From contig JANYHW010000132.1 in assembly GCA_025358885.1 (NCBI GenBank), positions 21,524 to 85,523 of the forward strand: 64,000 nucleotides of DNA, in the 5' to 3' direction. The notes under the pieces were generated by a model. The model did not search any database. It was not told the origin of the DNA and saw nothing but the letters and a program-made list of their open reading frames with translations. A program made the position numbers and the translations under genes. Positions 9,532-19,477 of the stretch are shown piece by piece (the first letter of the stretch is position 1; each line of letters starts with the position of its first letter). This DNA is from Cytophagales bacterium (lineage in GTDB: Bacteria > Bacteroidota > Bacteroidia > Cytophagales > Cyclobacteriaceae).

Positions 9532-9562
9532 TTTGCGATAAAATAAAAAAGGCTTACCTTTG
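9532..9562 (+). promoter_or_regulatory. Promoter of the rimP-nusA-infB operon
   Basis: TTTG (9532-9535), 19 bases, then TACCTTTG (9555-9562): an exact match to the Bacteroidetes consensus at the ideal spacing. The start is predicted near 9568, leaving a leader of about 55 bases with a strong hairpin. Confidence 0.75.
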
Positions 9563-9586
9563 TATCACTTCAAACGAACAGCAACA

Positions 9587-9610
9587 GAGGGGACCCAAAA
9601 GTCCCCTCTT
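9587..9610 (+). promoter_or_regulatory. Leader hairpin upstream of rimP
   Basis: GAGGGGAC and GTCCCCTC form a perfect 8-base stem with loop CCAAAA, followed by TTTGTTT, ending 13 bases before the rimP ATG. It could be an attenuator, a binding site for autoregulation by NusA or a ribosomal factor, or a stabilising 5' structure. The T-run is broken by a G, so termination would be weak. Confidence 0.55.
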
Positions 9611-9623
9611 TGTTTATCGGAAA

Positions 9624-10088
9624 ATGGACATAAAGGCAAGATTGACGGAATTGACGGAGGCTAGCGTAGTGAATTCAAGCCTTTTTTTGGTTGAGGTAGT
9701 TGCTTCGGCCAAGCATTTGTCTAAAATCACAGTGATCGTGGATGGAGACCAAGGTGTCACGATCGATGACTGCACCCGGATTAGCCGCGAAATTTCCGAG
9801 AAGCTGGATAAAATGGATTTGGGCATTGAACATTATGTACTGGAAGTGTCCACGCCCGGCCTGGATCATCCGCTGAAGCTGAAGAGACAGTTTAGGAAGA
9901 ACGTCGGCCGGGGGCTGAAAGTACATCGCACCGACAAGAGCAATGTGCAAGGTACATTGGTTCAGGTGACGGAAGACCGAATAGAGTTGAAGCAGGAAGT
10001 AAAGGAGGGCAAACTCACCATTGAAAAACTCCAGGTGGTCCCTTTTGAAGAAATTGAAAGAGCATTTGTAATGGTTTCGTTTAAATAA
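9624..10088 (+). CDS. rimP: Ribosome maturation factor RimP
   Basis: Needed for assembly of the 30S subunit. The 154 residues contain the conserved ITVIVDGDQGVTIDDCTRIS segment and LEVSTPGLDHPL in the N-terminal domain, and an SH3-like C-terminal domain (about 85-154). It is the first gene of the conserved rimP-nusA-infB operon, 9 bases before nusA. Confidence 0.95.
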   Translation: MDIKARLTELTEASVVNSSLFLVEVVASAKHLSKITVIVDGDQGVTIDDCTRISREISEKLDKMDLGIEHYVLEVSTPGLDHPLKLKRQFRKNVGRGLKVHRTDKSNVQGTLVQVTEDRIELKQEVKEGKLTIEKLQVVPFEEIERAFVMVSFK

Positions 10089-10097
10089 TTTGAAAAA

Positions 10098-11342
10098 ATG
10101 GACATAGCAAACTTAATCGAGTCGTTTGCCGACTTTGCCAAACAGAAAAACATAGACCGGCCAACGATGATCAGGATACTGGAAGATGTATTCCGTACCA
10201 TGATCAAGAAGAAGTATGTTAATGATGACAACTTCGACATCATCATCAATGCCGACAAGGGCGATTTGGAGATTTACCGCATTCGCGAAATTGTCGATGA
10301 TGATTCTGAGGACATCTGGGAGCACGATAAGATCAGCCTGACGGAAGCACGCAAGATTGAACCTGATTTTGAAGTGGGCGAAGAAGTTTCCGAACAAATT
10401 GAAATTGAGCATTTCGGCCGTCGTGCCGTGACCACGGCCCGTCAGACACTCATGCAAAAGGTGAAAGACCTGGAAAAGGACATCCTGTTTCAGAAATACA
10501 AAGACATCGTGGGTGAGATTATCACTGGCGAAGTATATCAGGTGTTGAGCCGCGAAGTTTTGCTGATTGATGCCGAAGGAAATGAAATATCAATTCCCCG
10601 CAACGAGCAGATTCCCAAAGACCGCTACCGCAAAGGTGAGAATGTGCGCGCGATCGTTCACAAAGTTGAAATGGTGAATGGCAATCCTAAAATTGTTCTT
10701 TCACGTACTTCACCTGTTCTTCTTGAACGGCTATTTGAACAAGAGGTGCCCGAAGTATATGATGGTTTGATCACGATTAAGAAGGCAGTGCGTGAGCCAG
10801 GTGAACGCGCCAAGGTGGCCGTAGAATCATATGACGACAGGATCGATCCGGTGGGCGCTTGCGTCGGGATGAAGGGATCGCGCATTCACGCCATCGTACG
10901 TGAACTGCAAAATGAGAATATTGATGTGATCAACTTCACAGAAAATCTTGAATTGTTTATTCAGAGGGCGTTGAGTCCTGCAAAAATTGTAAATCTTAAG
11001 ATCGACAAAGACACCAATCGAGTTTCAGTCTACCTCAAGCCTGACCAGGTTTCTCTCGCCATTGGCAAGGGTGGGTTAAACATCAAACTAGCTAGCCGTT
11101 TGGTGGGAATGGAAATCGATGTATTCCGGGAATTGGGTGAACAAACATCCGAAGAAGATGTTGACCTGGATGAATTCTCGGATGAAATCGAAAGCTGGGT
11201 CATCGATCAACTCAAGCAAATCGGACTTGACACAGCAAAGAGTGTTCTTGCCTTGAACAAAGAAGAATTGGTACGACGAACGGATCTTGAAGAGGAAACA
11301 GTGGAAAATGTAGTGGCAGTTCTAAGCAAGGAATTTGAATAA
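10098..11342 (+). CDS. nusA: Transcription termination/antitermination factor NusA
   Basis: Binds RNA polymerase and controls pausing, termination and antitermination. The 414 residues carry the N-terminal RNAP-binding domain, an S1 domain (about 135-200, starting near GEIITGEVYQ), and two KH domains with VGACVGMKGSRI and LAIGKGGLNIKLA. An acidic, helix-rich tail ends the protein. The order after rimP and before infB is the conserved one. Confidence 0.96.
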   Translation: MDIANLIESFADFAKQKNIDRPTMIRILEDVFRTMIKKKYVNDDNFDIIINADKGDLEIYRIREIVDDDSEDIWEHDKISLTEARKIEPDFEVGEEVSEQIEIEHFGRRAVTTARQTLMQKVKDLEKDILFQKYKDIVGEIITGEVYQVLSREVLLIDAEGNEISIPRNEQIPKDRYRKGENVRAIVHKVEMVNGNPKIVLSRTSPVLLERLFEQEVPEVYDGLITIKKAVREPGERAKVAVESYDDRIDPVGACVGMKGSRIHAIVRELQNENIDVINFTENLELFIQRALSPAKIVNLKIDKDTNRVSVYLKPDQVSLAIGKGGLNIKLASRLVGMEIDVFRELGEQTSEEDVDLDEFSDEIESWVIDQLKQIGLDTAKSVLALNKEELVRRTDLEEETVENVVAVLSKEFE

Positions 11343-11391
11343 ATTCACTTTAGAATCACCTAAATCAGTAAAAACATAGTCAACTTTGGGC

Positions 11392-14046
11392 ATGGCAGAA
11401 GAAAAAATGATACGGCTGGGGCAGGCATCCAGGAAGCTCAATGTGGGCCATAATACCATATTGGACTTCCTCGCCAAGAAAGGCTTCGCCGTAGAAAATA
11501 ACCCGAATGCAAAACTCACAGCAGACCAGTATGCCATGCTGGCGAAGGAGTATGCCTCTTCCGCTTCGGAAAAAATTGAGGCCTCTGTGCTCACCATAGG
11601 TGCGAAGCATTCGGAGACGCTTACGATTCAAAACGACCCGGGAACGCATCGCAAGAAATCTGACGAAGAGGACAACATCATGATAAAGAACCTTGGCTCC
11701 AAGGAGATCAAGGCGAAAGAAGAGGTCAAGCAAACTGAAAAGGTAGAACGGGAAAAGACCAAACTCGAAGGCATCAAGGTGCTTGGCAAAATTGATCTGG
11801 AAAAGAAGAAAGAGGCTCCCGCCAAGACCGAAGAGGCACCCAAAAAAGTTGAAATTCAAGCACCCCCCGTTGAGGTTGAGAAAACTGTTGTACCAGAACT
11901 TGAATTGATCAAGGCAAAGGCCGACAAACTGCAAGGCCTGAAGGTTGTTGCCAAAATTGACCTGCCGGTAGAGAAGAAATCCACACCTTCTGCTGAAAGT
12001 AAGGAACGGGAAGATGCTCGTAAGAAGAGGCCTCGCAAAAGGATCCCATCTGCTCCCAATGAAAGTAAAAGCAGCCCAAGGACAGGGACTGGCACTGGGG
12101 CTGGCACACGACGCCCTCCTCAACATGCGCAAAAAGGCGAGCCCTCAGAAAAAGAAATTCAGGATCAAATCCGTGCAACCCTCGCTAAACTAAGCGGTGG
12201 CCAGAAAAAATTCACCGGTGCAAAATACCGGAAGGAAAAACGACAAGCTGTTTCCGATGCTCAGGAAGAAAAATTGCAGCAGGAACAAGAAGAGTCAAAG
12301 ACATTACGAGTGTCAGAGTTTATATCGGCAAATGACTTGGCTTCCTTGATGAATGTGTCCGTGAACGAAGTTATCTCCACCTGCATGAGTTTGGGTATGT
12401 TCGTCTCCATCAACCAGCGCCTGGATGCTGAAGCGATTACCGTCATTGCGGATGAGTTTGGATATGAAGTCCAGTTCATCTCTTCAGAGGAGGAAGATGT
12501 TGTGGAAGAAAAAGTGGATGAGGATGAAGACTTGAGGCCACGTGCTCCAATCGTAACCATCATGGGCCACGTGGATCATGGTAAGACGTCTCTTCTGGAT
12601 TATATCAGGAACACCAAAGTGGTGGCTTCTGAGGCCGGCGGCATTACCCAGCACATTGGGGCATATGATGTTACCACCAAGAGCGGAAAACAGATTGCAT
12701 TTCTTGATACTCCCGGACACGAAGCCTTCACTGCCATGCGTGCCCGCGGCGCAAAACTTACTGACGTAGCTATTATCGTTGTGGCTGCTGATGACGACGT
12801 AATGCCACAAACCAAGGAGGCAATTAATCATGCACAAGTGGCGGGAGTTCCCATCGTCATTGCCATTAACAAAATTGACAAGCCAACCGCTAATCCTGAT
12901 AAAGTCCGCGAGTCTCTTTCCAAGAACAACATTCTGGTGGAGGAGTGGGGTGGTAAGTATCAAAGCCAGGAGATTTCAGCCAAGACCGGTAAAGGCATCG
13001 ATGAATTACTGGAAAAGGTGCTCCTGGAGTCGGAGATGCTCAATCTCAAGGCCAATCCGGATAAACCGGCCTCAGGGTCTATTATTGAGGCTTCCCTGGA
13101 TAAAGGCCGCGGCTATGTGGCTACCCTGATGGTACAAACTGGAACTCTTCGGGTGGGTGACATCATGGTAACGGGGTCTAACTATGGCCGTGTAAAGGCC
13201 ATGTTTGACGATACAGGCAAACGGCTGCAAGAAGCTGGGCCTTCTTCACCTGTTCAGGTTTTGGGACTGGATGGAGCTCCGCAAGCAGGTGAAAAATTTG
13301 CCGTGTATGAAACGGATCGCGAGGCGAGGGAAGTAGCCACCAAACGTGCTCAACTTGTTCGTGAGCAAAGTATCCGCACCAAAAAGCACATTACACTGGA
13401 TGAAATCGGACGGCGCATCGCCATCGGATCATTCAAGCAATTGAATGTGATCGTGAAGGGCGACGTAGATGGATCTGTGGAAGCACTTTCAGATTCACTG
13501 CTGAAGCTTTCGACTCCCAAAATTCAAATTGGAATTATTCACAAGGGTGTCGGACAGATTTCGGAATCCGATGTTCTGTTGGCTTCGGCATCCGACGCGG
13601 TGATTGTAGGCTTCCAGGTGCGTCCTTCAACCTCGGCAAGGAGACTTGCCGAAAATGAAGAAATTGAAATTCGTCTTTACTCGATTATCTACGATGCCAT
13701 CAACGACGTGAAAAGCGCCATGGAAGGTATGTTGGAGAAAGAGATGGAAGAAGTCATTGTGGGCAATGCCGAAGTGCGGGAAGTTTTCAAGATTACAAAA
13801 TTCGGAACGGTGGCAGGATGTATGGTCACCGACGGTTACGTCAAGCGCGCCAACCCGATCCGCCTGATCCGCGATGGTATTGTGGCGTATGCCGGCAAGC
13901 TGAGCACCTTAAAACGATTCAAAGATGATGCAAGCGAAGTACGGTCTGGTTTCGACTGCGGTATGGGAATCGACAATTTCAATGATATTCAAATTGGCGA
14001 TGTGATCGAGAGTTACGAGAACCGTGAAGTAAAGAAAAGTGTCTGA
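11392..14046 (+). CDS. infB: Translation initiation factor IF-2
   Basis: GTPase that brings initiator tRNA to the ribosome. The ATG at 11392 gives 884 residues; a TTG six bases upstream is less likely. The N-terminal region is Lys/Glu-rich and holds two related segments, [10 protein letters not shown] and [10 protein letters not shown], typical of Bacteroidetes IF-2. The G domain shows [28 protein letters not shown] and NKID, followed by domains II-IV ([15 protein letters not shown] near the C-terminus). It is the last gene of the operon and ends in a strong terminator. Confidence 0.97.
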   Translation: MAEEKMIRLGQASRKLNVGHNTILDFLAKKGFAVENNPNAKLTADQYAMLAKEYASSASEKIEASVLTIGAKHSETLTIQNDPGTHRKKSDEEDNIMIKNLGSKEIKAKEEVKQTEKVEREKTKLEGIKVLGKIDLEKKKEAPAKTEEAPKKVEIQAPPVEVEKTVVPELELIKAKADKLQGLKVVAKIDLPVEKKSTPSAESKEREDARKKRPRKRIPSAPNESKSSPRTGTGTGAGTRRPPQHAQKGEPSEKEIQDQIRATLAKLSGGQKKFTGAKYRKEKRQAVSDAQEEKLQQEQEESKTLRVSEFISANDLASLMNVSVNEVISTCMSLGMFVSINQRLDAEAITVIADEFGYEVQFISSEEEDVVEEKVDEDEDLRPRAPIVTIMGHVDHGKTSLLDYIRNTKVVASEAGGITQHIGAYDVTTKSGKQIAFLDTPGHEAFTAMRARGAKLTDVAIIVVAADDDVMPQTKEAINHAQVAGVPIVIAINKIDKPTANPDKVRESLSKNNILVEEWGGKYQSQEISAKTGKGIDELLEKVLLESEMLNLKANPDKPASGSIIEASLDKGRGYVATLMVQTGTLRVGDIMVTGSNYGRVKAMFDDTGKRLQEAGPSSPVQVLGLDGAPQAGEKFAVYETDREAREVATKRAQLVREQSIRTKKHITLDEIGRRIAIGSFKQLNVIVKGDVDGSVEALSDSLLKLSTPKIQIGIIHKGVGQISESDVLLASASDAVIVGFQVRPSTSARRLAENEEIEIRLYSIIYDAINDVKSAMEGMLEKEMEEVIVGNAEVREVFKITKFGTVAGCMVTDGYVKRANPIRLIRDGIVAYAGKLSTLKRFKDDASEVRSGFDCGMGIDNFNDIQIGDVIESYENREVKKSV

Positions 14047-14063
14047 TTGAAAAATCATTAAAT

Positions 14064-14100
14064 AAAAAAAGCCTGGTCGATATTTCGGCCAGGCTTTTTT
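14064..14100. terminator. Bidirectional terminator between infB and lemA
   Basis: GCCTGGTCGA and TCGGCCAGGC form a 10-base stem (one G-T wobble) with loop TATT, flanked by seven A and six T. It can end infB on the plus strand and the lemA remnant on the minus strand. Confidence 0.88.
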
Positions 14101-14113
14101 ATGATAGATAAGA

Positions 14114-14688
14114 CTAGAATTTCACTTCGGGGGCTTTCTCAGAACCTGCCTCTGCCTTGAAATATCCTTTCTCTTTGAATCCGAGCATATTCGCAAATAT
14201 GACTGCTGGAAATCTTCTCCTGGATACGTTGTATTCATTCACAGTATCATTGAAACGCTGGCGCGAAACATTGATGCGGTTTTCTGTTCCCTCCAATTGC
14301 GCCTGCAGATCAAGAAAGTTCTGATTGGCCTTCAGGTCAGGATAACTCTCGGCAACAGCCAACAGCCGACCCAATGCCGAACTGAGTCCACCCTGAGCCT
14401 GCTGGAATGCAGCAAGGTTTTCAGGCGTTAGGTTGTTCGCATCGATCTTAACTTGTGTGGCTGAAGCGCGGGCTTGAATAACTTGCGTTAACGTTTCCTT
14501 TTCGAAATTGGCATAGCCCTTCACCGTGTTCACCAGGTTTGGAATAGGTCGGCGCGTCGCTGTTAGTCAGACTCCACGTTACCCCATGCTTTACCCACAC
14601 CTTCCTCCTTGGTAACCAAGCCGTTATACGAGCTGAAGCCCATGATAACCAGTACGCCTATTACACCGATGATGATCCATTTTGTCAT
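14114..14688 (-). pseudogene. lemA: LemA-family membrane protein gene, disrupted
   Basis: LemA proteins have one N-terminal membrane helix and a helical cytoplasmic or periplasmic domain of uncertain role. Here the reading starts at the ATG at 14688 (MTKWIIIGVIGVLVIMGF), runs to KAWGNVESD and meets TAA (14565-14563) where the family has Tyr. The following bases still encode QRRAD, then a base is missing next to 14545/14546 and the family sequence resumes in another frame as IPNLVNTVKGYANFEKETL to the end. So one nonsense change and one single-base deletion lie within 20 bases. The rest of the gene is well conserved, so the damage is either recent or a sequencing/assembly error. Confidence 0.85.
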
Positions 14689-14710
14689 GTTACTTGATTT
14701 ATTGTTTAAA

Positions 14711-14737
14711 CAAAGATACAAACCCCAGAACAGACAA
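14711..14737 (-). promoter_or_regulatory. Probable promoter of lemA
   Basis: The minus strand has TATCTTTG (14718-14711), an exact TAnnTTTG, with TTG (14737-14735) 16 bases upstream, slightly short of the usual spacing. It would give a leader of about 17 bases, so the disrupted gene still has a usable promoter. Confidence 0.5.
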
Positions 14738-15895
14738 TTTCCCCCCGGCCGTCCTATGCCGTTGGTCCTTGTTTGTCCGAGACCGAATACCATCGAAAGT
14801 TGTTCCAAATGCTGATACCTGCAAATGTGGCAGATATTCCTTGGTTCTACCTTCTGCTCCAAGAATCTAAACCATTCAAAACAATCAAATTTGACAAGAA
14901 AAAGGCTTTTATTGATTTAAATCCTGAATCAATGTGGCTCCTAAATTCTGCCACCAACCACATAATAGGCAAGGCCAATATGAGGCTCGGCCTGAATCAT
15001 ACTCATTTCTCATCCTTCATGGATTTCAGACCTCATATTGCCATCCTAAGCATCGGCTTGCATTACAAACTTTAAACGACTTTCAAGCAAAACCGCTCAT
15101 TGACAGTAATGATCTGCATTACCCCATTCGAGAACTTCCTTCGACAGTGATCACACCACGGCTTGAAATGGTTGAATTGAATTCGCCATGTTTCGACTGT
15201 ATTAAAGTTCAATTGCTTCATCGGTTGTTAAAGCCTAGACCATCGTCGATCACCTTTTATTATTTCCTATTTCATAATATCCGGATCTAAATATTTTCCT
15301 TTCGATTGAAGAGGCAGTCCTGACAAAAAAACTTACGCCATCAATCATTCAAACAAACATTTTCAACCCGCTAAATTTCCTGATGAGGCTAAATACAAAT
15401 CACTTGACCTCATTGAAAGAATTCGGGACATCTGCGTGGTGGCCCGAGCAGAAATGTTGGTAAGAATTCAGAATCAATTTACTCTAATGTGGATTCTTAT
15501 TGTTGCAAGCCATCTTAGCTGCTGTGAAATTAAGCTTCAGCTTGAATGATTGAGGCCATTCATGATCTGTATCTGGAGACGTCGCGTGAATAGAATAAGA
15601 GGAGTGTAATTTCGTCGGAAGTCGTGATATATTTTTGCGGTGGGGGTTGTGTTGTAGAAAGAACTGAGTGGCAGTTTTTTTCGTCGTGCAAAGTCGAGGT
15701 TGCGCTACGTTTTCGTCTTGCTTTTGCCGGTGCGTATCAAGTGCCGAACATAATCCAGGGCTGAAAATCAAGATATTTTTTACTCTGGTAAATCTAAGAT
15801 GGGCCTTCACGGCCTTCAATTCTTCCCTGGAGTCTCGGGCAAAACTGAGAGAAAAATCTTCGGGAAATGCTTCTGCTTTTGACGTTCCGTAGCAA
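14738..15895. other. Gene-poor stretch with possible gene remnants
   Basis: No convincing intact gene or RNA gene is visible. Two weak coding traces stand out. On the plus strand, a frame ending at the stop at 15073-15075 closes with LSIGLHYKL, like the last strand of an outer-membrane beta-barrel. A second plus frame stays open from 15310 to the TGA at 15547-15549 with protein-like composition (FPDEAKYKSLDLIERIRDIC) but no start codon near its front. Other open frames here have Cys/His-rich, low-order translations typical of noncoding DNA. The stretch adjoins the broken lemA, so it may be a decaying locus. Confidence 0.4.
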
Positions 15896-17095
15896 CTAAT
15901 TCACATACAACACAAGCCCCTTCAAATATTCGCCTTCCGGATGATAGGCGGAAACGGGATGGTCTGACGGCTGCGACAAATGATGAAGCACCTGGATCTC
16001 GCGTCCGGCCTGAATGGCAGAAGACACCACCGTATCATAAAACAATTGGCGATCTACGACCTGCGAACATGAAAAAGTAAAAATGATTCCATTGGGTTTG
16101 ATCACACGCATGGCTTCGGCATTCAATCGTTGATAACCTTTCATGGCCTGGTGACGTGCGTCCTTATGTTTGGCGAAGGCCGGAGGATCAAGAATGATCA
16201 CATCATAAGGCTGCTCCACACCTTTTTGCTGATCAGGCATTTCTTTCAGAAAATCGAAAGTATCGACGACAAGGCAAGGGTGATTGCCTGCATCGAATCC
16301 GTTCAGTTCAATATTTTTCCTGGTAAGCGCAATGGCCTTCTCGGAGGAATCAATGGAACAGACAAGGTCTGCACCTGCGTTAAGTGCATACACTGAAAAA
16401 CCTCCCGTGTAACAAAAAGTGTTCAGGACCTTTGCCCCTTTCGACATGGCGCTTACAAGTTGCCGATTTTCCCTCTGGTCTAGAAAAAATCCTGTCTTCT
16501 GTCCTTCCTCCCAATCCACATAAAATTTGTTTCCATGCTCCAGAATCAGGTGGGGCAGAACACTCATCCCAAGCAGATATTCTGCCTCCGTTTTGCCGGA
16601 AAGCGTATGTTGTCCCTTATAATAAATGGACTGAATCTGATCAGCAAGCACCGCGCCGACTGCTTCGGCGATCAGGTGTCGGTCAGCATGTATTCCCGGG
16701 CTGTGAGCCTGCATCACCGCCACACCATTGTATATATCCAGAATTAATCCAGAAATGCCATCCCCCTCACCATGAACCAGCCTGTAGCAATTCGTAAATT
16801 CATTGACGACCCGCGTCACAACCCGCTGTTTAAAGGCCTTTTCAATTTTTTCCCTATAGATTTCAGGACCCGGGGCCAGGTGTGCAAAGGTGAGGAGTCG
16901 AACAGTAATGGTGCCTTTCTGGTAGTGTCCGAACCCCAGTGTGTTTCCGGAAGCATCTGCAACCTCCACCCAGTTACCATTCGTGGGATTTCCTTCAACC
17001 TCCTGAATGGCTCCAGAAAAAATCCAGGGGTGAAATCGCCGTGCTGACGCTTCTCGACCTTTTTTCAACAGGACCTTCCCTTGAATCTTAATCAT
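15896..17095 (-). CDS. rlmI: Class I SAM-dependent rRNA methyltransferase, RlmI family
   Basis: Expected to methylate a cytosine at C5 in 23S rRNA. The 399 residues have an N-terminal PUA domain (about 1-75: GREASARRFHPWIFSGAI), a middle domain with RLVHGEGDGISGLILDIY, the SAM site VLNTFCYTGGFSVYA, motif IV LDPPAFAKHK and the catalytic cysteine in TFSCSQ. All parts of RlmI/YccW are present. It is monocistronic and divergent from the MORN-repeat lipoprotein gene. Confidence 0.88.
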   Translation of the reverse strand: MIKIQGKVLLKKGREASARRFHPWIFSGAIQEVEGNPTNGNWVEVADASGNTLGFGHYQKGTITVRLLTFAHLAPGPEIYREKIEKAFKQRVVTRVVNEFTNCYRLVHGEGDGISGLILDIYNGVAVMQAHSPGIHADRHLIAEAVGAVLADQIQSIYYKGQHTLSGKTEAEYLLGMSVLPHLILEHGNKFYVDWEEGQKTGFFLDQRENRQLVSAMSKGAKVLNTFCYTGGFSVYALNAGADLVCSIDSSEKAIALTRKNIELNGFDAGNHPCLVVDTFDFLKEMPDQQKGVEQPYDVIILDPPAFAKHKDARHQAMKGYQRLNAEAMRVIKPNGIIFTFSCSQVVDRQLFYDTVVSSAIQAGREIQVLHHLSQPSDHPVSAYHPEGEYLKGLVLYVN

Positions 17096-17211
17096 CTTAT
17101 TTAAATTAACGCGTTATTTCCACAATATATGTCTTTAGGCCCAACCCTTGAGTCCTTTAGTAGTTGACGATATACCGTATGGCGTTTATAAACCAATAAT
17201 AGATTATAGTT

Positions 17212-17784
17212 ATGAATAGAGTTCAAGTGTTTTGTTTATCCGTCTTGTTATATGGATGTGGGAAGGAACCGAATACCGGAGCGGGTGATGTTGCCACCGC
17301 ACCCGTTGGCATTCAGGAAGAGTTTCCGGATACACCCGGGCTGGTGAAGACGATAATTCGCGATCAAACCGATAGGATTGCCACCACTGGATTTTACCTC
17401 AATGGAAAAAAAGAGTCCTCATGGGTAGACTACTATTCCAACTCCGGAATGACCAGGATGGTGACCAGCTACGTTCAAGATAAGAAGGAAGGAATGTGCC
17501 TGGAATTCAGCACGAGCAACCAACTTGTCAGGCGATACTTCTATCACAACGATCAATTACACGGCGAGTACAAGGAGTACAATGCATCCATGCTTAAAGA
17601 GGAACGTTTTTACGACAAGGGGAAACAAGAAGGCATCACAAAGATATATTATGATGGCGGAGGCATATTGGAAGAGAGCTACTACAAAAATGGGGTGCGT
17701 GAAGGTTCTGCTAAGTGGTTCGACAAGGCTGGCAATGTGACTATTGATTATGAATACAAGAACGGCCAATTGGTAAAGAAATAA
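17212..17784 (+). CDS. MORN-variant repeat lipoprotein (YwqK family)
   Basis: A 190-residue exported lipoprotein: a short signal ends in the lipobox LYGC (Cys about residue 16). The body is built of repeats of the pattern Y-x-x-G-x-x-x-G-x-x-x-x-(F/Y), for example DKGKQEGITKIYYDGG and KNGVREGSAKWFDKAG, the MORN_2 repeat of proteins annotated as YwqK antitoxins. That name comes from one Bacillus system; nothing here shows toxin-antitoxin function, and no toxin gene is adjacent. A sigma70-like pair TTGACG/TTATAA lies upstream, but it is not the Bacteroidetes type. Confidence 0.8.
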   Translation: MNRVQVFCLSVLLYGCGKEPNTGAGDVATAPVGIQEEFPDTPGLVKTIIRDQTDRIATTGFYLNGKKESSWVDYYSNSGMTRMVTSYVQDKKEGMCLEFSTSNQLVRRYFYHNDQLHGEYKEYNASMLKEERFYDKGKQEGITKIYYDGGGILEESYYKNGVREGSAKWFDKAGNVTIDYEYKNGQLVKK

Positions 17785-17950
17785 GGCTTTTCAGCGCATA
17801 ACGAACCAAAATCCCGGATTTTCCGTATCTAGTCTACCTGCAAAATTGTCATGGAGGGCGTTGATAAAGTGGCGTTCAAACTCCACACGGGCTGACTTGG
17901 CACAATTTTTCAGGTGAAGAATTACAGCAATTCAACAACCAAACAACAGA

Positions 17951-19462
17951 ATGATTATGAAGCGTTTTGGATCACTCTTACTGGCTGCCGTGCTGGGCAG
18001 TGCAATTACCATAATGACCACTCAGTGGTTCAGCAATAAAAACGAAGGAGTAAAGATTGAGCATATTACAAGTATCCCGTCCTCACAGGTTGCCTATACG
18101 GTGAATGAACATGGAGACGCGGTTCCATTGGATTTTACCACTACGGCCGAAAAAGTAACGAAGGCGGTTGTACATATCCGATCGACCTCAGAAGGTAAAG
18201 CCACCAATCGTCAACGCACTCCGGATCCTACCGATCCGTTCCAGTACTTCTTTGGTCCGGGAGGTCCTCAGCGTGGGCCCAGCCAAAGCAGCGGAAGCGG
18301 GGTAATCATAAATACCGATGGATACATCGTTACCAACAATCATGTCGTTGACGGAGCAGACATTGTAGATGTTACCTTATCCGATAACCGGACATTCAAA
18401 GCAGAAGTTGTCGGGACAGATCCCGATACTGACCTTGCAGTGATCAGGATTAATGAAAAAGCATTGCCCTATCTCTCCTTTGTGAATTCAGACGAAGCCA
18501 AAGTGGGTGAATGGGTATTGGCCGTTGGCAATCCCTTTAACCTCAATTCCACAGTTACAGCAGGAATCATCAGTGCAAAGGGGAGGAGCATAGACATCAT
18601 AAGGAGCAGCAATCCTGAAGACCCTCAAACCCGCACGGCTATTGAATCTTTCATTCAGACGGATGCTGCCATTAACCCGGGAAACAGCGGGGGCGCATTG
18701 GTGAATCTCCAGGGAGGTCTTGTTGGCATAAATACAGCCATTGCCAGCCCGACGGGGTCATATTCAGGTTATGGATTTGCGGTTCCGTCCAATATTGTAA
18801 GCAAAATTGTAGAGGATCTGCTGGCCTACGGCGCTGTTCAGCGCGGTTGGCTGGGCATACAAGTTGCAAGTGTTAACGGTGACCTTGCTAAAGCGGAAGG
18901 TCTTGCTTTGAATGAGGGGGCATTTGTAAGTGGCTTTGGCGACATGGAAGACAGGAGTGCGGCAAAAGAGGCCGGTATTCAAAAAGGCGATGTAATTGTG
19001 AAACTCGATGCTGCGACCATCAAATCCAGTTCAGCGTTGATTGAGTACATCGGACGCAAGCGTCCCGGTGACAAGGTAAACGTACTCGTGAACCGGAAAG
19101 GCAATGAAAAATCATTTTTGGTTACCTTGAAGAATCGGGAAGGTAAATTCGGGAAGGTAAAACGTGAAGAGAAAGATGTTGTCTCCAGCCTGGGCATGGA
19201 GCTGGAAGATGTAGATGCCAAATTGCTCAAGCGTCTCGACCTTGGCTACGGCGTAAAAGTTAAAGAGCTGGGTCCAGGTAAGGTTGAGCGATTCACCGAA
19301 ATGCGAGATGGATTTATAATCACGAACGTCGATGATAAGCCGGTAAAATCCGTTAAAGAGATCAATGACATTATCAAAGGTAAAAAGGCAGGTGACCTTA
19401 TCACCTTCTCCGGGGTATATGAAGATTTCCCAAGAGAGTATAATTATGCTATCCGTATGTAA
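17951..19462 (+). CDS. Do/HtrA family periplasmic serine protease
   Basis: Envelope quality-control protease and chaperone (DegP/DegQ type). The 503 residues start with a hydrophobic signal or anchor (about 5-27). The trypsin-like domain shows the triad: His in NNHVVDGADIV, Asp in DPDTDLAVIRI and Ser in NPGNSGGALVN. Two PDZ domains follow (about 290-390 and 405-500). The linker before the protease domain, rich in Gly, Pro and Gln, is normal for the family. The Met at residue 3 is an alternative start. The small DUF2158-like gene follows 15 bases downstream. Confidence 0.93.
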   Translation: MIMKRFGSLLLAAVLGSAITIMTTQWFSNKNEGVKIEHITSIPSSQVAYTVNEHGDAVPLDFTTTAEKVTKAVVHIRSTSEGKATNRQRTPDPTDPFQYFFGPGGPQRGPSQSSGSGVIINTDGYIVTNNHVVDGADIVDVTLSDNRTFKAEVVGTDPDTDLAVIRINEKALPYLSFVNSDEAKVGEWVLAVGNPFNLNSTVTAGIISAKGRSIDIIRSSNPEDPQTRTAIESFIQTDAAINPGNSGGALVNLQGGLVGINTAIASPTGSYSGYGFAVPSNIVSKIVEDLLAYGAVQRGWLGIQVASVNGDLAKAEGLALNEGAFVSGFGDMEDRSAAKEAGIQKGDVIVKLDAATIKSSSALIEYIGRKRPGDKVNVLVNRKGNEKSFLVTLKNREGKFGKVKREEKDVVSSLGMELEDVDAKLLKRLDLGYGVKVKELGPGKVERFTEMRDGFIITNVDDKPVKSVKEINDIIKGKKAGDLITFSGVYEDFPREYNYAIRM

Positions 19463-19477
19463 ACTAAATGAGCAGCA

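Noticed and set aside
11380..12132. 250-codon minus-strand frame across the IF-2 N-terminus
   Set aside because: Its Phe/Leu-rich translation is the mirror of the Lys/Glu-rich IF-2 region; no family features.
14934..15290. 118-codon plus-strand frame in the gene-poor stretch
   Set aside because: Composition is like noncoding DNA (many Cys, His, Pro); overlaps another weak frame; no motif.
15484..15819. 111-codon minus-strand frame in the gene-poor stretch
   Set aside because: No recognisable domain or signal; not convincing as a gene, though not excluded.
17212..17784. Toxin-antitoxin pair based on the YwqK family name
   Set aside because: No toxin-like gene is adjacent and the protein is an exported lipoprotein; the name is historical.
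17897..17913. Sigma54-like promoter before htrA
   Set aside because: The -24 part TTGGCAC is perfect, but the -12 part reads TTCAG instead of TTGCW and lacks the key GC.
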